64,000 nucleotides of DNA from Myxococcota bacterium. Its GTDB lineage: Bacteria > Myxococcota_A > UBA796 > JAFGLY01. A program made the position numbers and the translations under genes. Within the stretch, counting starts at the first letter, position 1. Every line of letters begins with the position of its first letter. Below the pieces are notes generated by a model. The model had not been told where the DNA came from. It searched no databases and was given only the letters and a program-made list of their open reading frames with translations. Location: positions 62,001-126,000 of the forward strand of contig JAJRWT010000081.1 in NCBI GenBank assembly GCA_024276675.1, given 5' to 3'. Below, one piece after another: positions 9,910 through 18,204 of this stretch.

Positions 9910-10475
9910 CATCCAATGAGCACGGACAACCCCTTCCCTCTTCGGTTCGAGAGATCCACCGCAACCTGTTGGAGCGGTGGCGTGCTTCCATGAACCTCGT
10001 GGGGCCCGGTCCGCTGGGCCTGCACCTGGATGAATCGGACATCATCGCCCGAAAGCTGCAAGTTTCCGGGGAATGGGCGGATCTGGGCAGCGGAGCCGGC
10101 TTCCCCGGTGTATCGCTGGCGGCCCATCATCCAGGGGCGACCGTCACCCTGGTGGAGAGCCGCCAGAAGCGAGCCGCCTTCCTGCACGTCCTCCTGCGAC
10201 AGGTTCGCCTTCCCAACCTCCGCCTTTTTCATGGGCGGGCCGAGCAACTGGCCCACCATGGGCTCGATGGCGTCATATCCAGGGCCTTTGCACCTCCGGA
10301 CCGCTACCTCCCGTTGGCAGCTTCCCTGCTCCGCCCGACAGGAACAGCGATCCTGCTGGCATCCGGTTCCGAAAACCCGGCAGCAGAAGGTCTTACGCTG
10401 GAGGAGAGAATCCTGTACAAGGTGCATGGCCGTACACGGCACATCCTTCGGTACCATTTCAATGGAAAGAACTGA
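9900..10475 (+). CDS. rsmG: 16S rRNA (guanine527-N7)-methyltransferase RsmG
   Basis: The 191-residue protein carries the SAM-binding motif DLGSGAGFPG (about residues 57-66) and the following TLVESRQKRAAFL segment that is diagnostic of RsmG (GidB), which methylates G527 of 16S rRNA in the 530 loop. It is slightly shorter than the E. coli protein (207). The ATG at 9900 is six to seven bases after AGG; an ATG at 9906 that overlaps the mnmG stop as ATGA is an alternative start. The gene pairs with mnmG as in many bacteria. Loss of RsmG causes low-level streptomycin resistance in other species. Confidence 0.93.
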   Translation: MPMTSNEHGQPLPSSVREIHRNLLERWRASMNLVGPGPLGLHLDESDIIARKLQVSGEWADLGSGAGFPGVSLAAHHPGATVTLVESRQKRAAFLHVLLRQVRLPNLRLFHGRAEQLAHHGLDGVISRAFAPPDRYLPLAASLLRPTGTAILLASGSENPAAEGLTLEERILYKVHGRTRHILRYHFNGKN

Positions 10476-10476
10476 C

Positions 10477-11376
10477 ATGCAATCCAAGCCCCCCCTGCCC
10501 AGGAATCTTCTCGCCATGTTTTTGGGAAGGTTTCTCGCCATGTTTCCAGGCCTGATGGTTCTCCTCCCGGCTTGTTCGACGAAGGTGGACCACATCTCGG
10601 TGCCTCCGGAGCCAATCCGTATCCACGACCAGCTCACCATTCGTCTGAACGTCAAGGCGCTGGATTCTTCAGGGAACCAACTGATGGTGCCCGTTTCCGT
10701 GCTGGATTCCACCAACCCATCCGTGGTGGGCATCCAGGACGGCAAGGCCCGCTGCATCTCCTCGGGCAGCTCGGTACTTGCCCTGGCCGCCGATGATGCA
10801 CGAGCCAGAATCACCGTGCTGTGTCGCCTCGTAGACCATATCTCCCCCAGTCCGCAGAGCGTCGACCTTCTGAAAGGCGAAATCTCCATGGCCGAGGTGG
10901 CCCTGGAATGGCAGATCCTCGATGAACACCAGCAGGTCATTCAGGGCCTTGATCCGCAGGTATTGAACATGGACGCGGAGATCGTGGAGATACTCCCGGG
11001 CCCCAGGTTGCGTCCAGTAAACGTTGGCTCCACCTTTGTAAGACTCAGCACGTCTGGAAAGAGCACCGATGTTCCGGTGCGAGTCGGCCAACTCCTGGGC
11101 AAGATTGGACTGGACACCGGGGGAACACTGCTGCTTCCCAGGGGCTCCGTGGAGCTGCGAACCGTCGGTGAATCTGCTGCGAAGCTCCACGTTCCAGCGG
11201 GAAGCGACTGCCGGGGCCGCCTCAAGGTACCACCTGAACAACCCATCACCTGCACCCAGAAGCAGCGGGTCTCGGCCACGGTCGACAGGAGGCCCGGCTC
11301 CCGGAGCCGGCTCCTGATGGTGGCATGGCCCCCTCCCCCGGATGAAGGGGACGAGCCCTCCCCTTCCCCAGGGTAA
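10477..11376 (+). CDS. Lipoprotein with bacterial Ig-like (BIG2-type) repeats
   Basis: The 299-residue product begins with a signal peptide ending in LLPACS, a good lipobox, so it is probably a lipidated envelope protein. The mature part contains two or three beta-rich segments with the pattern of BIG2 Ig-like domains (for example VSVLDSTNPSVVGIQDGKA followed by a G-S-S-V-L-A-L-A block). The C-terminus is proline-rich. The ATG at 10477 follows GGAAAG by seven bases; an in-frame ATG at 10462 is possible. It follows rsmG by one base and is followed by a likely terminator at 11400-11453. Function is unknown. Confidence 0.75.
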   Translation: MQSKPPLPRNLLAMFLGRFLAMFPGLMVLLPACSTKVDHISVPPEPIRIHDQLTIRLNVKALDSSGNQLMVPVSVLDSTNPSVVGIQDGKARCISSGSSVLALAADDARARITVLCRLVDHISPSPQSVDLLKGEISMAEVALEWQILDEHQQVIQGLDPQVLNMDAEIVEILPGPRLRPVNVGSTFVRLSTSGKSTDVPVRVGQLLGKIGLDTGGTLLLPRGSVELRTVGESAAKLHVPAGSDCRGRLKVPPEQPITCTQKQRVSATVDRRPGSRSRLLMVAWPPPPDEGDEPSPSPG

Positions 11377-11399
11377 TCCACATGATGGACCATTGAATC

Positions 11400-11453
11400 C
11401 AGCAGCAGGGGATTCCACAAACAATCCAATTTATGATTGAGGCTGCTGTTTTT
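11400..11453 (+). terminator. Likely Rho-independent terminator after the mnmG-rsmG-lipoprotein run
   Basis: CAGCAGC (11400-11406) pairs with GCTGCTG (11442-11448) and is followed at once by TTTTT. An inner pair GGATT/AATCC can form within the long loop. The position, 24 bases after the lipoprotein stop and before the pfp promoter region, suits a terminator. Confidence 0.55.
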
Positions 11454-11523
11454 CTTCTGCGTCCAAGAACAGACGGCGCTATTGTGCCGCATGGTAGAGT
11501 TTTCAATTGGCTTGGAGTAGAAA

Positions 11524-12954
11524 ATGGCGACACAAGATCAACGCGGTGTCCCACCCAAGTACAAATCCGTTGGCGCCCACGGGACCAACTGCCCGCGCAA
11601 ACGCAATGGGCAGATCAGGCTCAAGGGGAACCACATCAAGAGAGTGGGGATCATCTTCTCAGGCGGACCAGCTCCTGCGGCCAACGCGGTAATTTCGGCG
11701 ACTGCCATCTCATTCCTCGACGACAACCGGCAGGTGGTGGGATTTTTCCACGGCTACAGCAACCTTCGCAAATACCACCCCATCAGTCACCGCCTGCTTC
11801 CGGATCGGCACTACCACATCTTCACCCAGCGAGACGTGCTGGGAATGCGCAACGCTCCCGGAGTGATAATCGGAACATCCAGGGCAAATCCGGGAAAGTA
11901 CATCAACTGCCGGGAAGACCTGACCGACCCGAAAAAAACCGAGGAACTGCACCGAATATACAGCGCCCTGGCCGACTTGGAGATCGATGCACTGGTGTCC
12001 ATCGGCGGCGACGATACCTTGAAGACCGCCAACTTCCTCCACCTCTACCAGAAGAACCTTCCACCCGAGGCCCGTCGAATCCAGGTCGTTCATCTGCCAA
12101 AAACCATCGACAACGACTACTGGGGCATCGACTTCACCTTCGGCTTCTTCACCGCGGTGGACTTCATGGCCCGAGAAGTTCAGAACCTGCGAGCCGACTC
12201 TCAGGCCAGCGGGAGCTGGTTCCTGGTGGAGACGATGGGCCGCAAGGCTGGTTGGTTGTCCTACGGAGTCAGCATTGCGGGCGAGGCCAACCTGGTCATC
12301 GGCGTGGAAGACATCGACGAAGACCTTTCCTACCAGGAAGAGGTCACCGATCCTGAGACAGGTGAATGTCGGACCGTGACCCGGCTCAACGTAACGGCCC
12401 TGGCGGACCAGATCATCAACCTGATGCTGTACCGGGAAAAGCACTCGCAGAAACTATACGGCACGGTCGTGCTGGCCGAGGGTCTCGCTGAACTGCTGCC
12501 AGAGGACCAACTCGAAGACATCCCTCGCGATGAACATGGGCATATTTCACTGAGCAAGGTGGACTTCGCCAAGTTCATGTCCGGAATCGTCAGCAAACGT
12601 TACAAGCAACGTACCGGAAACATCCGCAAAGTCAAGAGTATTCAGCTTGGATACGAATCCCGATGTGCTCCACCCCACGCCTTTGACGTGATGCTGGGAA
12701 GCCAGCTCGGTGTCGGTGCCTACCGAGCACTGGTGGAGGAAAACCTGGACGCCCACCTGGTGAGCGTGTCCGGGCAACTGGAACTGCGCTACGTTCCCTT
12801 CAGCGAGCTGGTGGATTCCACGGACCTTCGTACCAGGGTGCGCTTCGTCGAATGTGGCAGCGACTTCCACAGGCTGGCCAGGTTCCTGGAAACCTCCACC
12901 GACCCGTTCGAGGAGTGGTCCCTCCACATGAACGGCGAAAGCCATGCCAGCTAA
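11524..12954 (+). CDS. pfp: Pyrophosphate-type 6-phosphofructokinase (PFP)
   Basis: The 476-residue enzyme phosphorylates fructose 6-phosphate in glycolysis. The phosphoryl-donor loop near residue 160 reads GGDDT; the second Asp and the following PKTIDND (around residue 192) are the pattern of pyrophosphate-dependent enzymes, whereas ATP enzymes have GGDGS and a Gly in place of the Lys. The N-terminal FSGGPAPAANAVI loop and the MGRKAGW block are family hallmarks. The ATG has GGAG eight bases upstream. The gene stands alone between a terminator and the convergent oxidoreductase operon. Use of PPi would make glycolysis reversible and save ATP, which fits the ferredoxin-linked metabolism encoded next door. 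Confidence 0.9.
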   Translation: MATQDQRGVPPKYKSVGAHGTNCPRKRNGQIRLKGNHIKRVGIIFSGGPAPAANAVISATAISFLDDNRQVVGFFHGYSNLRKYHPISHRLLPDRHYHIFTQRDVLGMRNAPGVIIGTSRANPGKYINCREDLTDPKKTEELHRIYSALADLEIDALVSIGGDDTLKTANFLHLYQKNLPPEARRIQVVHLPKTIDNDYWGIDFTFGFFTAVDFMAREVQNLRADSQASGSWFLVETMGRKAGWLSYGVSIAGEANLVIGVEDIDEDLSYQEEVTDPETGECRTVTRLNVTALADQIINLMLYREKHSQKLYGTVVLAEGLAELLPEDQLEDIPRDEHGHISLSKVDFAKFMSGIVSKRYKQRTGNIRKVKSIQLGYESRCAPPHAFDVMLGSQLGVGAYRALVEENLDAHLVSVSGQLELRYVPFSELVDSTDLRTRVRFVECGSDFHRLARFLETSTDPFEEWSLHMNGESHAS

Positions 12955-12967
12955 CCCGAACCAGGAG

Positions 12968-13513
12968 CTATTCCTGCTCCCGAGAAACTGAGATACCCAG
13001 GTCCAACGCTGCCTTGTTGGCCGGCAGGAACCGAGCCTTGTTGGTCATCTTCTTGGCCATGGCTTCCTTGACGATCTCAGGAGTGGCCGCGTTGGTTCTG
13101 CCGATGTAAGCGCCCAGCGCCACCATGTTGGCCGACCTGGGCGACTTGATGGTATGTTCCGCCAGGTGGTTGGCATCGACGTAGATCACGTCGATGTCGG
13201 TCCTGGAGGCCTTTCGGTCGATGAGCGAGCTGTTCACCACCAGAAGACCACCGGGTTTCAGCATGGGCTCGAACTTGTCCATGGAGGGGCGGTTCATGAC
13301 CACCGCGGCTCCGGGGGCGGGAACCACCGGACTGCCGATGGGTTCGTCCGACACTACTACGGTGCAGTTTGCGGTCCCGCCCCTCATTTCGGGCCCGTAG
13401 GAAGGCATCCAGCAGGCTTCCTTGCCCTGCATCATCGCGGCGTTGGCCAGGAGTTGACCGATGAGCATCACTCCCTGGCCCCCAAAGCCAGCAAAAACAA
13501 CTTCGTATTGCAT
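12968..13513 (-). CDS. 2-oxoacid:ferredoxin oxidoreductase, gamma subunit (Vor/Kor type)
   Basis: The 181-residue protein has the N-terminal FAGFGGQGVMLIGQLLA motif of the gamma (KorC/PorG-like) subunit and the segment PSYGPEMRGGTANCTV that is highly conserved in this family. It is the last gene of the operon running from 16625 to 12968 and lies 26 bases after the beta gene. With the alpha, beta and delta subunits it would oxidise a 2-oxoacid (2-oxoglutarate or branched-chain oxoacid) with CoA and reduce ferredoxin. Substrate choice cannot be settled from sequence by eye. Confidence 0.9.
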   Translation of the reverse strand: MQYEVVFAGFGGQGVMLIGQLLANAAMMQGKEACWMPSYGPEMRGGTANCTVVVSDEPIGSPVVPAPGAAVVMNRPSMDKFEPMLKPGGLLVVNSSLIDRKASRTDIDVIYVDANHLAEHTIKSPRSANMVALGAYIGRTNAATPEIVKEAMAKKMTNKARFLPANKAALDLGISVSREQE

Positions 13514-13539
13514 CTTTCACCTTCTTGCCAGTGTCAGGA

Positions 13540-14334
13540 TCAAGCGTCGCCTTCCTTTTCGCGATCTCTGAAGACTCCAACGGGAAACTGTGGGAGCATG
13601 TTTTCAGAGGCCCAACGCCTGGACTCGATTGGCGCCATGCCCCAGTTGGTGGGACATGTTCCCACGAGTTCGACAAAGGTGAATCCCCTGGGTTGAAGCT
13701 GGAAGGCTTTCTTGACGCAACGCTTGGCGCGAATGATCTCCCTGGATGACAGAAGTGATTGCCGGGCGATGTAGAAAGGCCCTTCCAGGGTGTTCAACAG
13801 TTCCGCCATGCAAATGGGGTAACCAGCCCCTTTCTGCAGGGGATCGCGCCCGCCGGGGCTGGTGGTGGTGCGCATACCCACGAGAGTGGTGGGAGCCATC
13901 TGCCCGCCGGTCATGCCGTATATGGCGTTGTTGTAGAAAATCACAGTGAACGATTCACCGCGGTTGGCCGCGTGAATGATCTCGGCCATGCCGATGGAGG
14001 CCAGATCACCATCTCCCTGGTAGGTGAAACAGTACAAGTCGGGCCTGGCGCGCTTGATGCCGGTGGCCACTGCCGGGGCGCGTCCATGGGAGGCTTCCAC
14101 CATGTCGCAGTTGAAGTAGTTGTAGGCCAGCACCGCACAGCCCACGGGAGAAATCCCCACGGTCCTTTCGCGGATACCAAGCTCGTCCAGGGTTTCCGCC
14201 ACGAGTCGGTGCGCGACTCCGTGCATACAGCCAGGGCAATAGTGGGTGGGACGCTCGGTCAGACCTCGGGGGTATCCGAACACCTGCTTGAAGGGCTGTT
14301 TTTCAGGCATACTGCCACCTGTTGACGAGGTCAT
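13540..14334 (-). CDS. 2-oxoacid:ferredoxin oxidoreductase, beta subunit (TPP-binding)
   Basis: The 264-residue subunit binds thiamine pyrophosphate. The motif YQGDGDLASIGMAEI followed by NNAIYGMTGGQMAPTT is the GDG-N metal/TPP site of this family, and HYCPGCMHG near the N-terminus supplies the conserved CxxC-type cysteines that hold a cluster in the beta subunit. Its ATG overlaps the alpha stop as ATGA, so the two subunits are translationally coupled, as expected for an obligate complex. Confidence 0.92.
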   Translation of the reverse strand: MTSSTGGSMPEKQPFKQVFGYPRGLTERPTHYCPGCMHGVAHRLVAETLDELGIRERTVGISPVGCAVLAYNYFNCDMVEASHGRAPAVATGIKRARPDLYCFTYQGDGDLASIGMAEIIHAANRGESFTVIFYNNAIYGMTGGQMAPTTLVGMRTTTSPGGRDPLQKGAGYPICMAELLNTLEGPFYIARQSLLSSREIIRAKRCVKKAFQLQPRGFTFVELVGTCPTNWGMAPIESRRWASENMLPQFPVGVFRDREKEGDA

Positions 14335-15380
14335 TTGACACCTTCCTTGTACATCTCCCGCACTTTCCGGACGATCTCGTCGGGCGTGGGAACGACTCCC
14401 CCCACTCTGCCGTAGAAGTGGACGGGTGTACGCCCCCGAACCGCCAGGCGGACGTCTTCTATCATCTGGCCCATGCTCATCTCGATGTCCAGTATCCAGC
14501 GAACCCTGGCCTCACGGAACACGGCCTCTGGAAATGGAAACAGCGTGATGGGGCGGATGAGACCGACCTTGATGCCTTCGTCGCGGAGCTGGGCGATGGC
14601 GGTCTTGCAGATCCTGGCCACGGTCCCATATGCCGCCAGGCAGAACCGGGCGTCGTCCATCCGGAAGGTCTCGAAGCGAACCTCTTCCCGCTTCATGCGC
14701 TCGTACTTCTGGAAGATGGCGTGGTTGTGTTCCTCCAGGATGTTGGGATCCAGGTAGAGCGAATTCACGATGTTGGGGGGACGCCCCTTGCAACCGCAGG
14801 TGGTCCAGGACTTGTCGAATTCTCTGGGTTGGTATTCCCTGAAGGCAACTGGTTCCATCATCTGCCCGATGAGCCCGTAGCCCAGAATCATCACGGGGTT
14901 TCGGTATTCGTCTGCCAGGTCGAAGGCATCCATCACCAGGTCGGCGGCCTCTTGAATCGTGGATGGTGCCAGCACCAGGGGGTGCCAGTCCCCGTGGCCG
15001 GGCTTGGTGGATTGCCAGTAATCGCTCTGGGAAGGCTGTATACCACCGAGTCCCGGACCACCGCGCATGATGTTCACCACTACCACGGGTAGTTCGGAAC
15101 CAGCACAGTATGAAAGGCCTTCCTGTTTGAGGCTTATGCCGGGAGAGGAGCTGGAGGTCATGACCCGTGCTCCCACCGCCGCGGCCCCGTAGATCATGTT
15201 TGAGGCGGCCACTTCGCTCTCGGCCTGGACGAATTGCCCGCCTACCTCGAACAAGCGCCTGGACATGTACTCGGGAATCTCGTTCTGAGGCGTAATGGGG
15301 TAGCCGAAAAACAGCCGGCATCCCGCACGCACGGCAGCTTCTGCAATGGCTTCGCTGCCCTTCATCATCAGCTTTTCCAT
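14331..15380 (-). CDS. vorB: 2-oxoacid:ferredoxin oxidoreductase, alpha subunit (VorB/KorA-like)
   Basis: The 349-residue protein has the pyrimidine-binding fold of the alpha subunit: GCRLFFGYPITPQNEIPEY near the N-terminus, ESEVAASNMIYGAA, and GGPGLGGIQPSQSDYWQ. The latter wording is typical of proteins labelled VorB (3-methyl-2-oxobutanoate dehydrogenase), although the family also includes 2-oxoglutarate enzymes, so the symbol is tentative. The ATG at 15380 has an AGGAGAT site; a longer frame upstream has no family character. It lies between delta and beta genes in the order delta-alpha-beta-gamma. Confidence 0.9.
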   Translation of the reverse strand: MEKLMMKGSEAIAEAAVRAGCRLFFGYPITPQNEIPEYMSRRLFEVGGQFVQAESEVAASNMIYGAAAVGARVMTSSSSPGISLKQEGLSYCAGSELPVVVVNIMRGGPGLGGIQPSQSDYWQSTKPGHGDWHPLVLAPSTIQEAADLVMDAFDLADEYRNPVMILGYGLIGQMMEPVAFREYQPREFDKSWTTCGCKGRPPNIVNSLYLDPNILEEHNHAIFQKYERMKREEVRFETFRMDDARFCLAAYGTVARICKTAIAQLRDEGIKVGLIRPITLFPFPEAVFREARVRWILDIEMSMGQMIEDVRLAVRGRTPVHFYGRVGGVVPTPDEIVRKVREMYKEGVK

Positions 15381-15391
15381 GTGCGGATCTC

Positions 15392-15625
15392 CTATGAGGC
15401 TCTTTGCCTTTTCTTCAAGACGCGAAAAACGCTGATCGCCACTTCGGGACAGGAAATCGCGCAGAGCCGGCAGGCCGTGCAACGGTCTGCATCTTTCTGG
15501 ACCGCAAAATGGTAACCCTTGATGTTCATGACCGAACTCAGTTCAATGATCTGCTCGGGACAACTCTCCAAACAGAGTTCGCAGCCCTTGCATCGGTCCC
15601 TGTCAACCCGGATCCAGTTGTTCAT
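15392..15625 (-). CDS. 2-oxoacid:ferredoxin oxidoreductase, delta subunit (2x[4Fe-4S] ferredoxin)
   Basis: The 77-residue protein contains two full CxxCxxCxxxCP motifs (CKGCELCLESCP and CTACRLCAISCP), each able to hold a [4Fe-4S] cluster, and is the electron-transfer subunit of the complex. The ATG at 15625 has a GGAGGA site; the longer upstream frame is not family-like. It lies 11 bases before the alpha gene. Confidence 0.92.
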   Translation of the reverse strand: MNNWIRVDRDRCKGCELCLESCPEQIIELSSVMNIKGYHFAVQKDADRCTACRLCAISCPEVAISVFRVLKKRQRAS

Positions 15626-15836
15626 TTGCGTTGTCCTCCGTGCTGAACTGCTCGAAAGGAAGCCCTGAAAAAGCCTGTTGAACTGACGTATTGCAGGAAG
15701 CCTGGCGAATTGCCGCTGCCAGCGCCTCCCGCCGCCACGATGGCATTCCCCGGTTTCGATGCCTCCGGGCAAGTATCGAGTCGTTCGTAAGGTTGAGCCA
15801 TTATTGATGCCGTGATCCCGGTGATTCTGACCATGA

Positions 15837-16625
15837 TCAACTCGGTCGGTGATCTATCTGATCAGAGGAGGTTTCTCTGTCGCGGACCTCTTGTAGCATG
15901 ATCCGGGACCACTGATCACGCTGGGGCGCCATGCGTAGTGGCTGCTCGTACCATGGTGGAAGCAGGCGACGCCTGAGTTCCAGCACCTCGACACCCCTGT
16001 CGATGTAGGGCAGGTCTTGCAGGTTTCCGTCAACGACTCCGGCCATGATACTCAGGAAGACCACCGGAATGTTCAAGGCCCGGGCGGTATCACGTATTAC
16101 TGCATGGCCCCTTTCAACGATGTCGGGAGTGGTCTCTTCGCCCAGGTTGGGGTTGGAGACCATACCGGAGACCCGCAGGCGGGAACCCTTCTCGATGCTG
16201 CGAATTGCGGCGGTGATACCGTCCCGTCCACCGGTCCACGGCCGATGGTTGTTCACTACCATGAGCATCTCGTGGTCCAGCCCGGCGATGACAGGTGCAA
16301 AACGCGACAACGCGAGCGAACCGGCATCATCACCTCCCACATCCAGGACAACGCTGAAATCGGGGTTTTGCAGGTAGCCCTTCACGCCTGGAACGATGAC
16401 GGGAAGATCGGCGGTGGCCAGCTCACCTTCGGGTGCCAGCACATGCACACCCTGGCTGGTGAGGGCATCGGCCAACTCTCGAGAGCGGAAGTATGGATTC
16501 ACGATATCAAGGTCGGCGATGGCTACTCGTTCGCCGCGGGAACACAAAAGAAAGGTGTAGTTGAGGGCCACCTCGGTCTTTCCACTCCCGTAGGCACCCA
16601 CAAATATCCTGATCCTCGGGTTCAT
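15837..16625 (-). CDS. P-loop ATPase (MinD/ParA-like) linked to the oxidoreductase operon
   Basis: The 262-residue protein starts MNPRIRIFVGAYGSGKTEVALN, with a Walker A-like GAYGSGKTE, then DLDIVNPYFRSRE, a motif seen in a conserved group of SIMIBI nucleotide-binding proteins, and LDVGGDDAGSLAL as a Walker B-type element. Such genes are found next to 2-oxoacid:ferredoxin oxidoreductase operons, and a role in complex assembly or cofactor delivery is an inference. No strong ribosome site is visible. It precedes the delta gene by about 210 bases, a gap in which I find no convincing gene. It is not a chromosome-partition ParA: no parB or parS is nearby. Confidence 0.8.
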   Translation of the reverse strand: MNPRIRIFVGAYGSGKTEVALNYTFLLCSRGERVAIADLDIVNPYFRSRELADALTSQGVHVLAPEGELATADLPVIVPGVKGYLQNPDFSVVLDVGGDDAGSLALSRFAPVIAGLDHEMLMVVNNHRPWTGGRDGITAAIRSIEKGSRLRVSGMVSNPNLGEETTPDIVERGHAVIRDTARALNIPVVFLSIMAGVVDGNLQDLPYIDRGVEVLELRRRLLPPWYEQPLRMAPQRDQWSRIMLQEVRDRETSSDQIDHRPS

Positions 16626-17017
16626 GTCAGCTCCAGCTCGACGTCGGGGTATGCTCCGGATCCAGCCACTCCGCCTCCATGAGACCGGCTCCCCAACGCA
16701 AGATATGTTGTCGAAAAACTCAGCAGGGAGATCGGATCTCGAGGACCGGAGACCAGCGCAAGAAGCGATGCGCCTTGCAGAGAACAAGATGCAGGGCCAG
16801 GGTTCAGCCCACGAAAGCCCACCAAGAAAGGATATTTAGCTCGGATATAGAGTCCATGTGATTAGCATGTACCGTGTTCGACCGCAACCTTGTCCGGCTC
16901 CGGAGGTGGCCAGCATACGAAGTCGTGGATTCTCGTGCAAAAAAGCCATCAAGGATGGAGATGGCTTCGGGGGAAACCTGCCCGCCAGGACGATTGAAAG
17001 GTTATGTCCGCCACGCC
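16626..17017. other. Intergenic stretch between divergent genes
   Basis: About 390 bases between the P-loop ATPase (leftward) and the PLP enzyme (rightward). I see no gene, RNA or strong hairpin. The start of the PLP enzyme is uncertain: in-frame ATGs at 16874, 16955 and 16961 would extend it into this region, but without family-like sequence. Divergent promoters are expected here; none matches a consensus clearly. Confidence 0.4.
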
Positions 17018-18055
17018 ATGCAAGACAACTCCACCAACGCCCTGGACCGACGTTTCCCTGCTCTCTCCATCCCAAGGCTGTCGCTTGGCTGCTTCCCCAC
17101 GCCCGTTCAAGAACTGGACTCCATCGGTCGTCCGGGCTCTGTTCGTCTCTGGTGCAAGAGAGAGGACCTGGCCGGCAAGCTCTACGGAGGCAACAAGGTC
17201 CGGAAGCTGGAGTACATCCTGGCGGCATTACCCAGCTCTGACAGGGCAGTCATCACCATGGGGGGCTCGGGCTCCCACCACATGCTGGCCACCGCCATCT
17301 ACGCGAAACACCTGGGTCTGGGCTTCTATGGGATCTTCTTTCCTCAACCCGAAACTCCACAGGTACGCCGAAACTTCATCGCGCTCCAGGAACTCTCCCA
17401 CAAGCTCTGGATGGTCCCCAACCGCCGAAGGATCGCCAAAGGCATCCTCCGCGCCTGGCACTACTTCCACAGCAAAGGCGAGCCTTTCCCCCACCTCGTA
17501 GCACCGGGTGGCTCGGATCCCCTGGGCACATTGGGTTGGGTCGCCGGCGGACTGGAGATCGCACAGCAGGTCCAGGCCGGAGAAATCCCGGAACCTGGGC
17601 AGATCTTCGTGGCTCTCGGGACAATGGGCACCGCCGCGGGTCTTGCTCTGGGACTGGCCCTGGCAGGCATGAACACGCGGGTAATGGCGGTGCGGGTTGT
17701 GGAATGGCCCTTGACCACCATGGCTGCCACCATGGGATTGGCGCGCCGAACCCTGTCCATGTTGTCCCAGCATGGCCTTCGTCTGGAAGGGAACCTTCCG
17801 CCGCTTCGCCTGGATGTACTCCACGGTTTTGCCGGGCCAGGCTATGGCGCCTGGACACCCGGGGCCGGAGAAGCGGCCCGACTGGTGGAGCAGGCCCATG
17901 GCATCTCCCTGGAAACAACCTACACGGGCAAGGCCATGGCAGCCTGCCTGGACTGGATTCGCCAACGCCGCACCGGCCGCGAGGTCATGTTCATCGACAC
18001 CGTGAACAGCCGCCCCATGGACGCAATCATCTCTCCCGCGGGCAGTGCTCCGTAG
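17018..18055 (+). CDS. PLP-dependent ACC deaminase / D-cysteine desulfhydrase family enzyme
   Basis: The 345-residue protein belongs to the fold-type II PLP family that includes 1-aminocyclopropane-1-carboxylate deaminase and D-cysteine desulfhydrase. The lysine that forms the PLP aldimine is in LYGGNKVRKLEYI, followed by MGGSGSHHMLATA, the usual substrate-carboxylate loop, and GTMGTAAGLALGLA as the phosphate-binding glycine loop. The true substrate cannot be told from sequence; ACC deaminase activity would need specific active-site residues. The ATG at 17018 gives the family length but has only a distant AAAGG, so start confidence is moderate. Confidence 0.8.
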   Translation: MQDNSTNALDRRFPALSIPRLSLGCFPTPVQELDSIGRPGSVRLWCKREDLAGKLYGGNKVRKLEYILAALPSSDRAVITMGGSGSHHMLATAIYAKHLGLGFYGIFFPQPETPQVRRNFIALQELSHKLWMVPNRRRIAKGILRAWHYFHSKGEPFPHLVAPGGSDPLGTLGWVAGGLEIAQQVQAGEIPEPGQIFVALGTMGTAAGLALGLALAGMNTRVMAVRVVEWPLTTMAATMGLARRTLSMLSQHGLRLEGNLPPLRLDVLHGFAGPGYGAWTPGAGEAARLVEQAHGISLETTYTGKAMAACLDWIRQRRTGREVMFIDTVNSRPMDAIISPAGSAP

Positions 18056-18160
18056 TTCCCGTCCTGAAAAAGCGAACCGAGCGGGAGCGAGTCGCTTTCG
18101 ATCCAGGTACGTCCGCGCAAGTACTTGAAACAGCGTCGTTGTTCCGGTTCTCCCGAAACG
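18056..18160 (+). repeat. Diverged copy of the palindromic element found at 56303-56466
   Basis: Starting at 18056 the sequence GTTCCCGTCCTGAAAA, then ACCGAGCGGGAGCGAGTCGC and TTTCGATCCAGG, closely parallels the complement strand of the 56.3 kb element (GTTCCCATCCGGAAAA, ACCGAGCCGGGGCGAGTCGC, TTTCGAGCCAGG). The following ACTTGAAACAGCG..GTTGTTCCGG matches the centre of the other copy read on its plus strand (ACTTGAAATAGCG..GCTATTCCGG). The central stem is kept with paired changes. The far inverted end is not recognisable here. The copy lies directly after the stop at 18055. Confidence 0.7.
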
Positions 18161-18204
18161 CGCCCCACCAGCCGTTCCTTCCCGTTCTGGCGGCTGCCGG
18201 GAGA

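Noticed and set aside
15622..15840. 72-residue minus-strand frame between the P-loop ATPase and the ferredoxin subunit
   Set aside because: It starts at TTG without a ribosome site, has no recognisable family and overlaps the delta start; likely a chance frame.
15837..16625. ParA chromosome-partition protein
   Set aside because: No parB or parS nearby, and the motifs fit the oxidoreductase-linked ATPase group instead.
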